Below, one piece after another: positions 23,684 to 32,880 of a DNA stretch of 43,641 bases. The DNA comes from JBAYFX01 sp041666965. Its GTDB lineage: Bacteria > Patescibacteriota > Microgenomatia > UBA12405. Each line of letters opens with the position of its first letter. Position 1 is the stretch's first letter. The notes under the pieces were generated by a model that did not search any database, was not told the origin of the DNA, and saw only the letters and a program-made list of their open reading frames with translations. The position numbers were made by a program, and so were the translations under genes. Location of the stretch: positions 1-43,641 of the forward strand of contig JBAYFX010000007.1 of NCBI GenBank assembly GCA_041666965.1, given 5' to 3'.

Positions 23684-24898
23684 ATGGACTACAATCAGGC
23701 ATCTTTGGATAAACATAAAGAAAGAGGGGGGAAAATTGAAATCAAAAGCAAGTTTGGGCCAATTGAAAACCGGGACGACTTGAGTGTGGCCTACACTCCG
23801 GGAGTGGCGGCGGTGTCAAAGCTTTTAGCCCAAGACCCTCGGGCAGCACTGGAGTATTCAATTAAAGGCAACACTATTGCGGTGGTATCTGACGGATCGG
23901 CGGTATTGGGGCTGGGAAATATTGGACCTCTGGGGGCTCTGCCGGTAATGGAAGGTAAAGCACTATTGTTTAAAGAATACGGTGGGGTGGACGCCTTCCC
24001 GATAGTCTTGGCGAGCCAGGAGACTGAGGAAATTATTAGGACAGTTGAACAGATTGCCCCGACTTTTGGCGGGATTAACTTAGAGGACATTTCCGCCCCA
24101 CGCTGTTTTGAGATTGAGCGCCGACTAAGTGAGAAACTGGAAATTCCAGTATTCCACGACGATCAACACGGGACGGCAATAGTAGTATTGGCAGCAATTA
24201 TTAACAGCTTGAAGTTAACCGGTAAAGAAAAAGACAAAATCAAAGTAGTAATTAGCGGTGCCGGAGCGGCGGGAATCGCCAGCGCCAAACTATTATTGGC
24301 CTGGGGGGTAGAGAGCATTGTTATGGTTGACTCGGAGGGAATAATTTACCGGGGCAGAAATAACTTAAACTGGATTAAAGAAGAAATGGCACTGGTCACC
24401 AACAAAGAAAGAAAAACAGGCACACTAAAAGAAGCAATGGAGGGGGCTGATGTGTTTATTGGGGTAAGTGCGCCAAATATTGTGGACAGAAACATGGTGG
24501 CCGGTATGAACAAGGGGGCTGTAGTACTGGCGATGGCTAACCCGGTACCGGAAATAATGCCACTTGAAGCTAAAGCCGGTGGAGCTTTGATTGTAGGAAC
24601 CGGCAGAAGTGATTTTAATAATCAAATAAATAACCTATTGGCTTTCCCAGGAGTTTTTAGGGGTTTATTAGACGCCCGAATAAGTAAGGTAACAGATAGC
24701 ATGAAAATAGCGGCGGCTGAAGCGATCGCGGGATGCGTTGGGGAAAATGAGTTATCAAATGAAATGATAGTCCCCTCACCATTAAACAAAACCGTTACCC
24801 AAAAAGTTGCTGAAAGCATAATAGGTATAGCCCAAGAAACTAATAATCAACTTGACGGACTGAAAAATAAGACAGCTCCACATGTAATAAGTGTGTAA
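23684..24898 (+). CDS. NAD-dependent malic enzyme
   Basis: This 404-residue enzyme decarboxylates malate to pyruvate. It has the short malic enzyme pattern: YTPGVA near residue 35, the EDISAPRCFEIERRL metal region, FHDDQHGTAIV near 160, the Rossmann motif ISGAGAAGIASAKLLL near 190, and SDFNNQINNLLAFPGVFRG. The length fits the bacterial type without a phosphotransacetylase domain. It lies 8 bases after thioredoxin and also has TAAGAT (23673-23678) 5 bases before its ATG, so it may be read both from the repressor promoter and from its own. Confidence 0.92.
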   Translation: MDYNQASLDKHKERGGKIEIKSKFGPIENRDDLSVAYTPGVAAVSKLLAQDPRAALEYSIKGNTIAVVSDGSAVLGLGNIGPLGALPVMEGKALLFKEYGGVDAFPIVLASQETEEIIRTVEQIAPTFGGINLEDISAPRCFEIERRLSEKLEIPVFHDDQHGTAIVVLAAIINSLKLTGKEKDKIKVVISGAGAAGIASAKLLLAWGVESIVMVDSEGIIYRGRNNLNWIKEEMALVTNKERKTGTLKEAMEGADVFIGVSAPNIVDRNMVAGMNKGAVVLAMANPVPEIMPLEAKAGGALIVGTGRSDFNNQINNLLAFPGVFRGLLDARISKVTDSMKIAAAEAIAGCVGENELSNEMIVPSPLNKTVTQKVAESIIGIAQETNNQLDGLKNKTAPHVISV

Positions 24899-24949
24899 GA
24901 ATTGGGGAAATTTGTTGAAAGAGGAGATTAATTAGGGTAAAGTGGGAGG

Positions 24950-25132
24950 ATGATTAAAAAATGGTGGTGGGTAGGGATGGCACTTGTATTTGTCAGTAGC
25001 TACCTGATTTCAAAAGATAATTTAGTAATGGTGAATTGGGATAAACTGGGACAAGTAGTGGGATTGGGAGCGGTGGTAGCTGGATACTTTGGAGCCAAGG
25101 CTTGGAAAAAAATAAGTCCATCTCTGAAGTAA
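24950..25132 (+). CDS. small membrane protein
   Basis: This 60-residue protein has two hydrophobic segments (WWWVGMALVFVSSYLI and VVGLGAVVAGYFGAKAW) and a basic tail. I recognise no family. TTGAAA (24915-24920), 17 bases and TAAAGT (24938-24943) precede the ATG by 6 bases, and GGGAGG directly before the ATG could serve as a ribosome site, both supporting a real gene. It lies 24 bases before the next gene. Confidence 0.55.
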   Translation: MIKKWWWVGMALVFVSSYLISKDNLVMVNWDKLGQVVGLGAVVAGYFGAKAWKKISPSLK

Positions 25133-25156
25133 ACAAACGGTATGAGACAATAGGCA

Positions 25157-26887
25157 ATGAAGAGGCTGGCTATTTTGGGAATTATTTTTGGTATGACTCT
25201 TTGGAGTGTAACTGAGGTCAAAGCACAAGAAAAATATGGAGTGTGGGTTAACCCGGTGCGGGATCTGGTAAGATGGCAGGAACCGGACATAAAACATTTA
25301 GAGGACCAGATTAAGATTGGGGAGGCAGAAAAAATTGTGGGGACATGGCTGTTACAATATGGGGCAATTATTGACCAGGATATTACCAAAAGATTAAAAA
25401 CAAGAACCGAGGACGAGGTGGGGGCGTGGCTGGAAGTTGACCAAAAACTAGCCAAAGAGACGGAGGTTTACTATGACTTACAAAAGCCTTGGTATGACCC
25501 GGGGGTGGTATTTTTATCAGGCTATGAAAGAGGCCAGAGGGCGAAAATGATTGATAAATACTACAGTGAATTTAAGGCCAGGTTTGGATATTGGCCCAAA
25601 TCTGTGGGAGCCTGGTGGATTGACAGTTGGAGCTTAAATTACATAAAGAATAAATACGGACTTGAGACGGTAATGATTGTGGCTGACCAAAAAGGGACAG
25701 ATGGCTACGGAGTGTGGGGACAATGGACAGGCGTCCCCTACTGGCCAAGCAATACTAACGTACTGGTACCAGCTAAAAATTTGGAGAATAATCTGGGAGC
25801 AGTGGTAATTCAGTGGGCACAGAGGGACTTGGAGCTGGGGTATAAAGGACAAGGAATAGAATGGTCGAACAACTCGGTTCAGGCCAATGACTACACCAAC
25901 TTGGGAAAAGATTTTGAATATTTTAAGAAGTTGGCCGATGAATATATTGGTGCCGGACAAATAACGCTGGGGCTGGAAGTGGGGCAAGAAGCAGTGGGAC
26001 AACTAACCGAACTGGAAAGACAAATTGGGTACGCCAAAAGTCAGGGGGTAAAGATGGTAACCATGAGCCAGTTTGCCGGGCAATTTAGGGAAAATAATGG
26101 CGGTGTGAACCAAAATAAAATTGTGGGTGACTGGAAACTGACAACTACCTATAGGGAAAATTTAAAACTAAACCAAAAAGTAAATTATCAAGAAAACCTG
26201 GCGTTTGGGGATTATTTTAAGGCTGACAAAAGTAGTTTTTTGGACCGAAACCTGGAGTCCTTAAAACCAAAAGCGACAAATTACCAACCATGGTGGATAT
26301 TATTGGCGGTAATGTTTGGCCTAGTGGCAATAATTAAAAAATGGAGTTGGTGGGGGTGGGGACTAATATTTACATTAGGTAGTTGGGGGTTGGTTTTAAG
26401 GTCAACAGAATCATTCGGGTGGAAAGTAATTTATGGGCCGATGAGTGACAATTTAATGATGTTACAGATTGGGGTAGTGGCGGCGGGAATTGGGGTTAGT
26501 TTTTGGCAAAGAAAAAGAATTAAGTGGCTAGTAGCAGCAACAGGATTGATACCAATAATTAGTAGTTTGAGGTTTACCATAATTGAGGGAACAAAATACT
26601 TTGGAATAATGGCAGGTAATCAGTGGCTGGGGTGGCCAAGGGGTGAATTTTCGGACTTACAACTTAAAACAATGCTGAGGTTTCCTTGGGAAAAGGTGTG
26701 GGACAACCAAGTATTGGGGCTAGTAATCTATCCGGTGGTAATGATAATTTTGGGAATTGGATTAAGCTGGGTGGTGGGAAAAATGGACAATAAATTTAGA
26801 AAAATGATAATGGTCGGACTACTAGTTTTGGCGGTTATTAACTTGGTTATTATTTGGCAGACGGCACCCAGACTGGTGACCCAATAA
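25157..26887 (+). CDS. large exported protein: barrel-like domain plus membrane C-terminus
   Basis: This 576-residue protein has a signal peptide (cleavage near VKAQ). Residues ~25-310 look like a polysaccharide-deacetylase or glycosidase-type barrel: MIDKYYSEFKARFGYWPKSV, GAWWIDSWSLNYIKNKYG, GQWTGVPYWPS and GLEVGQEA, then KSQGVKMVTMSQFA. I cannot place it in a family with confidence. From ~375 on there are four or more membrane helices. It may act on cell-surface glycans. GACAAT lies 5 bases before the ATG. The stop overlaps the next start (TAATG). Confidence 0.7.
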   Translation: MKRLAILGIIFGMTLWSVTEVKAQEKYGVWVNPVRDLVRWQEPDIKHLEDQIKIGEAEKIVGTWLLQYGAIIDQDITKRLKTRTEDEVGAWLEVDQKLAKETEVYYDLQKPWYDPGVVFLSGYERGQRAKMIDKYYSEFKARFGYWPKSVGAWWIDSWSLNYIKNKYGLETVMIVADQKGTDGYGVWGQWTGVPYWPSNTNVLVPAKNLENNLGAVVIQWAQRDLELGYKGQGIEWSNNSVQANDYTNLGKDFEYFKKLADEYIGAGQITLGLEVGQEAVGQLTELERQIGYAKSQGVKMVTMSQFAGQFRENNGGVNQNKIVGDWKLTTTYRENLKLNQKVNYQENLAFGDYFKADKSSFLDRNLESLKPKATNYQPWWILLAVMFGLVAIIKKWSWWGWGLIFTLGSWGLVLRSTESFGWKVIYGPMSDNLMMLQIGVVAAGIGVSFWQRKRIKWLVAATGLIPIISSLRFTIIEGTKYFGIMAGNQWLGWPRGEFSDLQLKTMLRFPWEKVWDNQVLGLVIYPVVMIILGIGLSWVVGKMDNKFRKMIMVGLLVLAVINLVIIWQTAPRLVTQ

Positions 26888-27468
26888 TGAAGAAAGAAAC
26901 GAGAGAGGAAAAAATTGAGAGAGTAATTGCGGTCCGGCAGGAGGGAATAATTGTATTGGAGGACGTACACGACCCCCACAACATCGGGGCAGTGTGCCGA
27001 AGCGCGGAGGGGCTGGGGTTTCAAAAAGTGTGGCTGATATTTGAGCGGGAGGTAGCGTTTAACCCAAAACGGGTGGGGAAAGAAAGCTCGAGCAGTGCTA
27101 ATAAATGGTTGGACTTTGAGGTGTTTAAATCAACCGAGGAAGCTTTAAACAAACTGAAGGCTGAGGGTTACGAGATTTGGGCAACAACCATTGGTAAAAA
27201 AGCCAAAAACTTATGGAAAACAAAAATAAGAGCAAAAAAAATTGCCCTAATGTTTGGAAACGAGCATCGGGGACTGTCCAAAACTGCCACAAAGTTGGCG
27301 GACCACCAGTTAACAATACCCATGAAGGGAATGGTTCAAAGTTTTAACATTTCGGTGACGGCCGGATTGGTGCTGGGCGAAGTTAGTCGGCAGAGGGAAA
27401 ACCTGTCTACCAATGATTGGAAAATTGAGGAAATAGAAAGGGAAGGTTTGAAAAAACGGTGGAGATAG
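26887..27468 (+). CDS. TrmH/SpoU-family tRNA (or rRNA) 2'-O-methyltransferase
   Basis: This 193-residue protein has the three SPOUT motifs: VHDPHNIGAVCRSAEGLGF with the catalytic Asn/Arg, ALMFGNEHRGLS, and IPMKGMVQSFNISVTAGLVL. The layout fits tRNA Gm18 methyltransferase TrmH. The start at 26887 is chosen because it overlaps the previous stop as TAATG and gives a normal N-terminus. An upstream in-frame TTG at 26854 would add residues encoded inside the previous gene. Confidence 0.88.
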   Translation: MKKETREEKIERVIAVRQEGIIVLEDVHDPHNIGAVCRSAEGLGFQKVWLIFEREVAFNPKRVGKESSSSANKWLDFEVFKSTEEALNKLKAEGYEIWATTIGKKAKNLWKTKIRAKKIALMFGNEHRGLSKTATKLADHQLTIPMKGMVQSFNISVTAGLVLGEVSRQRENLSTNDWKIEEIEREGLKKRWR

Positions 27469-28101
27469 TTAAGGGCAAAGGACACGGACCGGGCGGAAAG
27501 ACCGGCGGTGGATGGGACAGGGACCGTGGGTGGTGAGCGCAGCTAAATGGGCCTTAGTGCCATAGCCTTTGTGGGCGGCAAAACCGTAGTTAGGATAAGT
27601 TTGATGATAGGTATCCATTTGAGCATCACGATCCACTTTAGCGACAATTGAGGCGGCGGCGACAGAAAAACAAGAAGTATCGGCTTTGATAACGGAGCGT
27701 ACACGGGGGTGGGTTAGAGAATAATTACCGTCAATCAGACAAAATTGTGCTTTTGTGCGATAGTGCTCTAGTGCGCTAGAAATTAGGGACCTGATAGCGA
27801 CACCGATCCCCTGCCGGTCAATATCTTCGGAGGACAGAGAATAGGTGGCAAAGGAAAAGCCAAGAGACACAAAGGAGGTATTAATTTTTTGACGTTTGAC
27901 AGGAGAGATGAGCTTGGAATCGCGAACCCCGAGCTTAATAAAAACTTCCGGGTCAAAAGTAGAAAGATCGAGAAGGAAAGCACCAATGGTTACCGGACCG
28001 GCCAGCGGCCCCCGACCAACTTCATCAATACCCAAAAGAAACCGGGTTCCGGGAGGGACAAGGGAAAGTTCATACCCAAAATCTGGGGTGATTACGGGCA
28101 T
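27469..28101 (-). CDS. rnhB: ribonuclease HII
   Basis: This 210-residue enzyme removes RNA from RNA-DNA hybrids. It has the RNase HII signature GIDEVGRGPLAGPV near residue 25 (Asp-Glu catalytic pair), RDSKLIS, LIDGNY near 120 and KADTSCFSVAAASIVAKVDRD, with the further catalytic Asp residues. The C-terminus HKGYGTKAHLAAL...GPCPIHRRSF is typical. It abuts the methyltransferase stop with no spacer. It contains four degenerate octamer repeats (27747-27778). Confidence 0.95.
   Translation of the reverse strand: MPVITPDFGYELSLVPPGTRFLLGIDEVGRGPLAGPVTIGAFLLDLSTFDPEVFIKLGVRDSKLISPVKRQKINTSFVSLGFSFATYSLSSEDIDRQGIGVAIRSLISSALEHYRTKAQFCLIDGNYSLTHPRVRSVIKADTSCFSVAAASIVAKVDRDAQMDTYHQTYPNYGFAAHKGYGTKAHLAALTTHGPCPIHRRSFRPVRVLCP
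27747..27778. repeat. four degenerate octamers inside rnhB
   Basis: The units are GTGCTTTT, GTGCGATA, GTGCTCTA and GTGCGCTA, eight bases each with no spacing. The third unit has the same GTGCTCT variant as the third unit of the array at 38887. Both arrays lie inside coding regions on the - strand and share reading phase (encoding SALEHYRT here and SVPEHQRT there). Confidence 0.55.
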
Positions 28102-29669
28102 GAGAGAGAATCTTTTGAGGGTAATTTTCTAATTTCAACGGTGGTGCCCCAGGAATAGGTAAATTTGTCCTGAGGGCAATAGTGGGTAAACTGATTGAGC
28201 CAGTCAAGGTATTGGGCTTGGTTTTCATAAATAAGGGCAATGAGAGAAGGAGTGGCGTTTAACACAGGGGTAAAAGAGGCTGATGAACGAACATAATCGG
28301 GAACAGGAGCTAAACTGTAGGACACTGATGTTGGTTGGCGGTGATATTTTTTTTGCCCATGCCACCAATATAAGTATTGGAGGGGAAAATCGTAGGTTTC
28401 GGGAACATAGTTGTAAGCGGCAAAGGGAACGGAGGCAGAATGGGCGTAGACCCAATCAATAGCAGCTAGTTGATTGGCGGTGTTTTTTGGATCGCGGCTG
28501 GGAAGACTTTGGCGATAAACTTTCAGTTGGTCGCTGACGGTTGAGGTAAAACTAAATAGTAAAAATACTGCCAGAATGGGATAGACAAGTCTTTTTAAAC
28601 GAACCACAGAGCCCAAGATTAGCGAAAATACCAAGCAATACCAAACCCTAAGTCCGTCTAAATACCAAGGTTTAAGGGGGTGACGATAAATTAGAGTGTA
28701 GTAAACAAGGGCAAAAACAATAAACAGAGAAACGTGGGTAATGGCTGGGTGGGCTTTTTTGTAAATGGCAAAGAGAATGAGGGGGAGGAGTAAAAATAAA
28801 CCCCAACAGTAAGGCAACATAAACTGGCCTTCAAAATATTTAAGTAGGGTGGCAAGATGAGTAGAAAATATTTGGGTTAACGAGGTTGACTGACCAAGGA
28901 TGAGATTTTGACCGTTAAAAATACCCAGAAAAAGTCGGGTCATTTGAAAGCGGTGGAGGACTTCATAGGCCAGTTGGGGCAAAAACCAGGGAAGGGACCC
29001 GATTAAATAGAATTTAAAATTACGCCTGTTTTTGAACAAAAGAACAGTAAGCAGGGAAAAGGCAAAACAAAGACTACCAAAGGCGGCTTCGAACTGAATG
29101 ACGAGAGCCGAAAATATTCCCAAAATTAGAGCGGATTTAAATGTTTTTGACTCAAGAAAAGTTAGTAGAGCGAGAAAGTAAAAAACTACAAAATAAACCA
29201 CAGTGTGGGCATTCCAAAAATAGTGAGTTGTGGGAAATAGCTGGGGGGCCATGAGAAAGGTAAGGGAGAAGATAAGGCCAATTTGAATATTTTTTTTAAA
29301 GAAATAGAGGAAGATGATTACAGCGGTGAATAAAAACCAAAAAATGTTGTAGATAACCAGAGCTTGAGGGTCACCACTACCCAACCAAAAGGCGGGTAGA
29401 TTAAAAATGTAATAGTAAGGACCAAGATTCAGACCGGTAATGGAAGTGGTAGGCCCGGAAATTTTAAAATCGTGAAAACCGGCAAGAACTCGAATATCAA
29501 GTAAGTCGCGGGCTTGGTCGAAGGTTAGAGGAAAATTGTAATTCTTTACCTGGGTGTAGCGCAAAAAACCGGAGAGGATTAAAACTAGGGCAAAAACTAA
29601 AGATAAGATAAAATTCTTTGAAGACACAAGGTAGTTTAAACCAGAAAAACGGTTGGCAGGAGGTGACAC
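28092..29669 (-). CDS. membrane glycosyltransferase, GT39/PMT-like
   Basis: This 525-residue protein has about 11 membrane helices. The first outside loop has FPLTFDQARDLLDIRVL, with the Asp expected of a C-type glycosyltransferase catalytic site, and a soluble C-terminal part follows. The likely role is transfer of sugars from lipid carriers to surface molecules. The start is GTG at 29669, which is uncertain. TAAACT lies only 3 bases upstream. Its end overlaps the rnhB start by 10 bases. Confidence 0.78.
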   Translation of the reverse strand: MSPPANRFSGLNYLVSSKNFILSLVFALVLILSGFLRYTQVKNYNFPLTFDQARDLLDIRVLAGFHDFKISGPTTSITGLNLGPYYYIFNLPAFWLGSGDPQALVIYNIFWFLFTAVIIFLYFFKKNIQIGLIFSLTFLMAPQLFPTTHYFWNAHTVVYFVVFYFLALLTFLESKTFKSALILGIFSALVIQFEAAFGSLCFAFSLLTVLLFKNRRNFKFYLIGSLPWFLPQLAYEVLHRFQMTRLFLGIFNGQNLILGQSTSLTQIFSTHLATLLKYFEGQFMLPYCWGLFLLLPLILFAIYKKAHPAITHVSLFIVFALVYYTLIYRHPLKPWYLDGLRVWYCLVFSLILGSVVRLKRLVYPILAVFLLFSFTSTVSDQLKVYRQSLPSRDPKNTANQLAAIDWVYAHSASVPFAAYNYVPETYDFPLQYLYWWHGQKKYHRQPTSVSYSLAPVPDYVRSSASFTPVLNATPSLIALIYENQAQYLDWLNQFTHYCPQDKFTYSWGTTVEIRKLPSKDSLSCP

Positions 29670-29721
29670 TTCAGTTTACAGAGAAAACAACTAGGAATAT
29701 AGATTTAAGGTAAAATAGAGA

Positions 29722-31488
29722 ATGCGTAAAATTGAGTGGAAACTAGATGACTTGTGGCCGGTAACTGAATTTGACAAAAGGTTTGCCCAAGTAGAGGGGG
29801 AAATTGCCAATATCAACAAATGGTGGGAGAGGCTTAACGGAGAAATGGAAATTAAAGAATTTAGAGAGTTTTTGGAGTGGAGTGAGGTATTGGAAGAAAA
29901 AATGGCAATTTTGGGCTCAAGACCTGGTTTAATGGAAGCGGTTAACGTAAACGACCGCGAAGCCAAGGTGATGAAATCAAAGATTACTGAGCTGGCACTG
30001 AAAATGGCCGATGAGAGCCGGAAAATTGAACATTGGCTTAAAGGGTTATCGGTAGAAGGTAAAGAAAGCCTGAGTGAAACACAAGCTAAAAGACTATTTG
30101 GGGCAATAAAAGATTTGGAATACGGACTGTGGCACGGCAGAAGGGCTGCCAAGCATACTTTGGCCCAGAGGGAAGAAATGATAATTGACTACAAGGACAC
30201 TTACGGGATTGGGCCTTTAAACGAGTTAAGGGAAATGATTACAACTGAGCTGAAGTTTGAAATGAAGATTGGTGGGGAAACTAAAATTATTGAAAACCAA
30301 TCTGAACTACTTAAATATACCCACAGCCCGGACCCACAGGAGCGGGAAGCCAGTTACCGAGCGCTGCTAACCAAATACGGGGACAATATGGACAAGTTGT
30401 TTGTGATTTACCAGGGAGTAGTGAAAGACTGGGGATTTGAAGCCAGACTGAGAGGCTACAAAAGCCCAATATCTGTTCGGAATTTTGCCAATGATATTCC
30501 GGATGGGGTAGTGTCTACACTTTTGGACGTTACCCGAAAAAACCGCGATATTTTTTGGAGATATTTTAAATTTAAAGCAAAAGTACTGGGAATGAAAAAG
30601 TTAAAAAGATGGGACGTATACGCACCCCTAACTTCCAAACAAGACACATATAGCTGGGAAGAGGCGGTTGACTTGACCTTGGGAGCATTTGGCGAATTTT
30701 CGAAGGGGTTTAAACAGAAAGCAGAACTGATTTTGAAAAATGAACATGTGGACGTTTACCCGGGTGAGGCTAAAAGCAGCGGAGCGTTTTGCGCGACCAT
30801 TTCTCCAAAAATTACACCCTACGTAATGCTCAACTTCACCGGACAGACGAGAGACGTGTCGACTTTAGCCCATGAACTTGGACATGGAGTGCATTCACTT
30901 TTTGCCCAAAATCACTACCCATCAAGCCAACACTCAGCTCTACCTTTGGCTGAAACTGCCTCAACGTTGGGAGAAATGATGTTGTTTGAAAAACTATTTG
31001 AGAAGGCAGACGCGGAAACCAAGAGAGCAATGCTATCGGACAAAATTGCCGACTCCTACGCTACTATTTTGCGACAAAACTATTTTGTGAGGTTTGAGAT
31101 TGAGGCCCATGAATTGATTTCTAAGGGAATTAAACCGGATGAATTGTCGAAGGTGTATTTGAATAACCTTAGAGAACAATTTGGGGAGGCGGTGGAAACT
31201 GATGAGTCTTTTGCTAATGAGTGGCTGTACGTAAGTCACTTTTTTGAAACACCGTTTTATTGCTATGCCTATAATTTTGGAGAACTTTTGTCTTTGGCGC
31301 TGTACCAAGAATATAAAGAAAAGGGGAAAATAATGTCGGACAAAATTGAGAGAATTCTTACATTTGGCGGAAGTGAAGACCCTTTTGTAATTTTGAAGGA
31401 AGCGGACATTGATGTAACCCAAGAATCTTTTTGGCAAAAAGGGTTTGAAGTATTAAGGGGTTGGCAGGAGATGATGGAAAGGTTATAA
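29722..31488 (+). CDS. pepF: oligoendopeptidase F (M3 family)
   Basis: This 588-residue zinc peptidase has the M3 site LAHELGHGVHSLFAQ near residue 390 with the downstream Glu in LAETASTLGEM. The N-terminal helical half and the YSYVRF-like NYFVRFEIEAH region also fit PepF. It degrades short peptides in the cytoplasm, useful for a host-dependent organism with few biosynthetic genes. TAAAAT (29711-29716) lies 5 bases before the ATG. Confidence 0.94.
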   Translation: MRKIEWKLDDLWPVTEFDKRFAQVEGEIANINKWWERLNGEMEIKEFREFLEWSEVLEEKMAILGSRPGLMEAVNVNDREAKVMKSKITELALKMADESRKIEHWLKGLSVEGKESLSETQAKRLFGAIKDLEYGLWHGRRAAKHTLAQREEMIIDYKDTYGIGPLNELREMITTELKFEMKIGGETKIIENQSELLKYTHSPDPQEREASYRALLTKYGDNMDKLFVIYQGVVKDWGFEARLRGYKSPISVRNFANDIPDGVVSTLLDVTRKNRDIFWRYFKFKAKVLGMKKLKRWDVYAPLTSKQDTYSWEEAVDLTLGAFGEFSKGFKQKAELILKNEHVDVYPGEAKSSGAFCATISPKITPYVMLNFTGQTRDVSTLAHELGHGVHSLFAQNHYPSSQHSALPLAETASTLGEMMLFEKLFEKADAETKRAMLSDKIADSYATILRQNYFVRFEIEAHELISKGIKPDELSKVYLNNLREQFGEAVETDESFANEWLYVSHFFETPFYCYAYNFGELLSLALYQEYKEKGKIMSDKIERILTFGGSEDPFVILKEADIDVTQESFWQKGFEVLRGWQEMMERL

Positions 31489-31588
31489 TAATTTTATTAA
31501 TGATATTATATGTTTCATTTATTACAAAGTTATCGTGTAATTATGGTGTTTGAGAGCATAATAGTAGGCACCTTTTTTATTTAAAAAT

Positions 31589-32236
31589 ATGAACTTAAAC
31601 AACCAACATAGTCTAAACACTTTTTTTTCTACTTACAAATCTAAAAGACTAAAGAAAGGAGAAATAATTTTTAGACAAGGAGAAAAGGTTAATCATGTAG
31701 GGATGATTAAAAGCGGGTACATTCGGGCTTATTTTGAAAATAAAGCCGGAGAAGAATTAACACTTCCAGTACTTAATCCTTTATTTTATGTAACGCTAGT
31801 TTCAACTTTGCTAGAAAAACCCACCGCTTACACACTTCAGGCGTTGACCACAGCCGAAATTTGGTTGGTTCCTGAGGACGATTTTTTAGTATTTTTTAAA
31901 AAAGATTTGAGTCTTCATGTGGAAATAATGAAGTTGATACTTTGGGGGTTTAGTGACCTAACTGTAAATATGGCCCGAATTATGGCTGGGGACGCCTATG
32001 AGCGAGTAGCCACGACACTTGATTTCATTTTCCGGTATTACAGTCAAATTGAAGGGGGAAAGAAAGAATTAGACCTACCACTTCCCCACCGGCTAATCGG
32101 ATCAATGACCGGATTATCACGGGAAACAGTAACTCTTCAAATTTTGAAAATGGCAAAAAAGGGAATAATAACGACCAAAAACCGAAGAATAAAGCTGATG
32201 TCCGAAGAAAAACTTCAAGCGGCGACGGGCAGGTAG
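31589..32236 (+). CDS. Crp/Fnr-family transcription regulator
   Basis: This 215-residue protein has a cyclic-nucleotide-like beta-barrel (about 15-115, KGEIIFRQGEKVNHVGMIKSG) and a Crp-type helix-turn-helix (RLIGSMTGLSRETVTLQILKM, near 180). The protein has no Cys, so it cannot hold the iron-sulfur cluster of Fnr, and the cAMP-binding Arg-Ser pattern is not visible. Its ligand is unknown. The 100-base gap upstream contains only a weak hairpin and a T-run. It is followed after 15 bases by the PspC gene. Confidence 0.88.
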   Translation: MNLNNQHSLNTFFSTYKSKRLKKGEIIFRQGEKVNHVGMIKSGYIRAYFENKAGEELTLPVLNPLFYVTLVSTLLEKPTAYTLQALTTAEIWLVPEDDFLVFFKKDLSLHVEIMKLILWGFSDLTVNMARIMAGDAYERVATTLDFIFRYYSQIEGGKKELDLPLPHRLIGSMTGLSRETVTLQILKMAKKGIITTKNRRIKLMSEEKLQAATGR

Positions 32237-32251
32237 AGTTATAATAAATTT

Positions 32252-32707
32252 ATGACTAATAAAAAACTTTACCGATCAAGGACTGATTACGTGTTAACGG
32301 GAGTGGCCGGAGGGTTGGCTGAGTTTTTCCAAATTGATTCAACTATTGTCAGATTAATATTTGTGGCAATGAGTTTGGGGGGTGGGAGTGGACTACTGGT
32401 TTATATAATTTTGGCTTTAGTAATTCCTAGGGAACCGGGAGAGATAGCGGTAGTTAACAAGAAAGAAAAAGTCAGGGCGGTAGCGGCTGACGTGGGACAA
32501 AGGGCAACCGAACTGGTAGAGGAAATTAAAGCTGACCATCGAGGGGGAGAAATGGAAGGGCGCAGGACAGTACCAACACTGGGAATTGCTTTAATTGTGC
32601 TGGGATTACTATTGTTGGTTAACAAACTGATTCCGATTCACTTGGAAGGAGATTGGTTTTGGCCGATTGTGCTTGTTGGTTTGGGAGGTTATTTGTTGAT
32701 TAAATAA
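32252..32707 (+). CDS. PspC-domain membrane protein
   Basis: This 151-residue protein has an N-terminal PspC domain (LYRSRTDYVLTGVAGGLAEFFQID, then VRLIFVAMSLGGGSGLLVYIILALVIP). A soluble linker of about 50 residues and a second two-helix region with FWPIVLVGLGGYLLI (LiaF-like) follow. PspC proteins sense or respond to membrane stress. TATAAT (32240-32245) lies 6 bases before the ATG. The stop overlaps the next start (TAATG). Confidence 0.88.
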   Translation: MTNKKLYRSRTDYVLTGVAGGLAEFFQIDSTIVRLIFVAMSLGGGSGLLVYIILALVIPREPGEIAVVNKKEKVRAVAADVGQRATELVEEIKADHRGGEMEGRRTVPTLGIALIVLGLLLLVNKLIPIHLEGDWFWPIVLVGLGGYLLIK

Positions 32708-32880
32708 TGGAAAGAAACAACGGGGGGCAAATTCTGGGTTTGGTGCTGATTATAACCGGGGTTATTATGGTCGGGCAAAAACTGGGGTTATGGTCGGTTA
32801 ACTGGCAGGAATGGTGGAGCAACTGGTGGCCCTTACTTTTAATACTGATGGGAATTAGGATTCTTATTAGACGAAGCTAA
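32707..32880 (+). CDS. 57-residue membrane protein, LiaF/DUF5668-like
   Basis: This short gene runs from ATG at 32707, overlapping the PspC stop, to TAA at 32880. It encodes two membrane segments: ILGLVLIITGVIMVGQKLGL and WWPLLLILMGIRILIRR. The Trp-rich middle WQEWWSNWWPLL matches the small two-helix region often paired with PspC. It ends immediately before the convergent gene at 32881. It is probably translated by coupling and shares the envelope-stress role of PspC. Confidence 0.75.
   Translation: MERNNGGQILGLVLIITGVIMVGQKLGLWSVNWQEWWSNWWPLLLILMGIRILIRRS

Noticed and set aside
27889..28158. Open frames on the + strand across rnhB
   Set aside because: They are shadows of rnhB and the glycosyltransferase, which have clear motifs on the - strand.
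31538..31577. Hairpin GGTG...CACC with T-run before the Crp/Fnr gene as an intrinsic terminator of pepF
   Set aside because: The stem is only about 4 bp with a loop of about 20 bases, so it is too weak to call.
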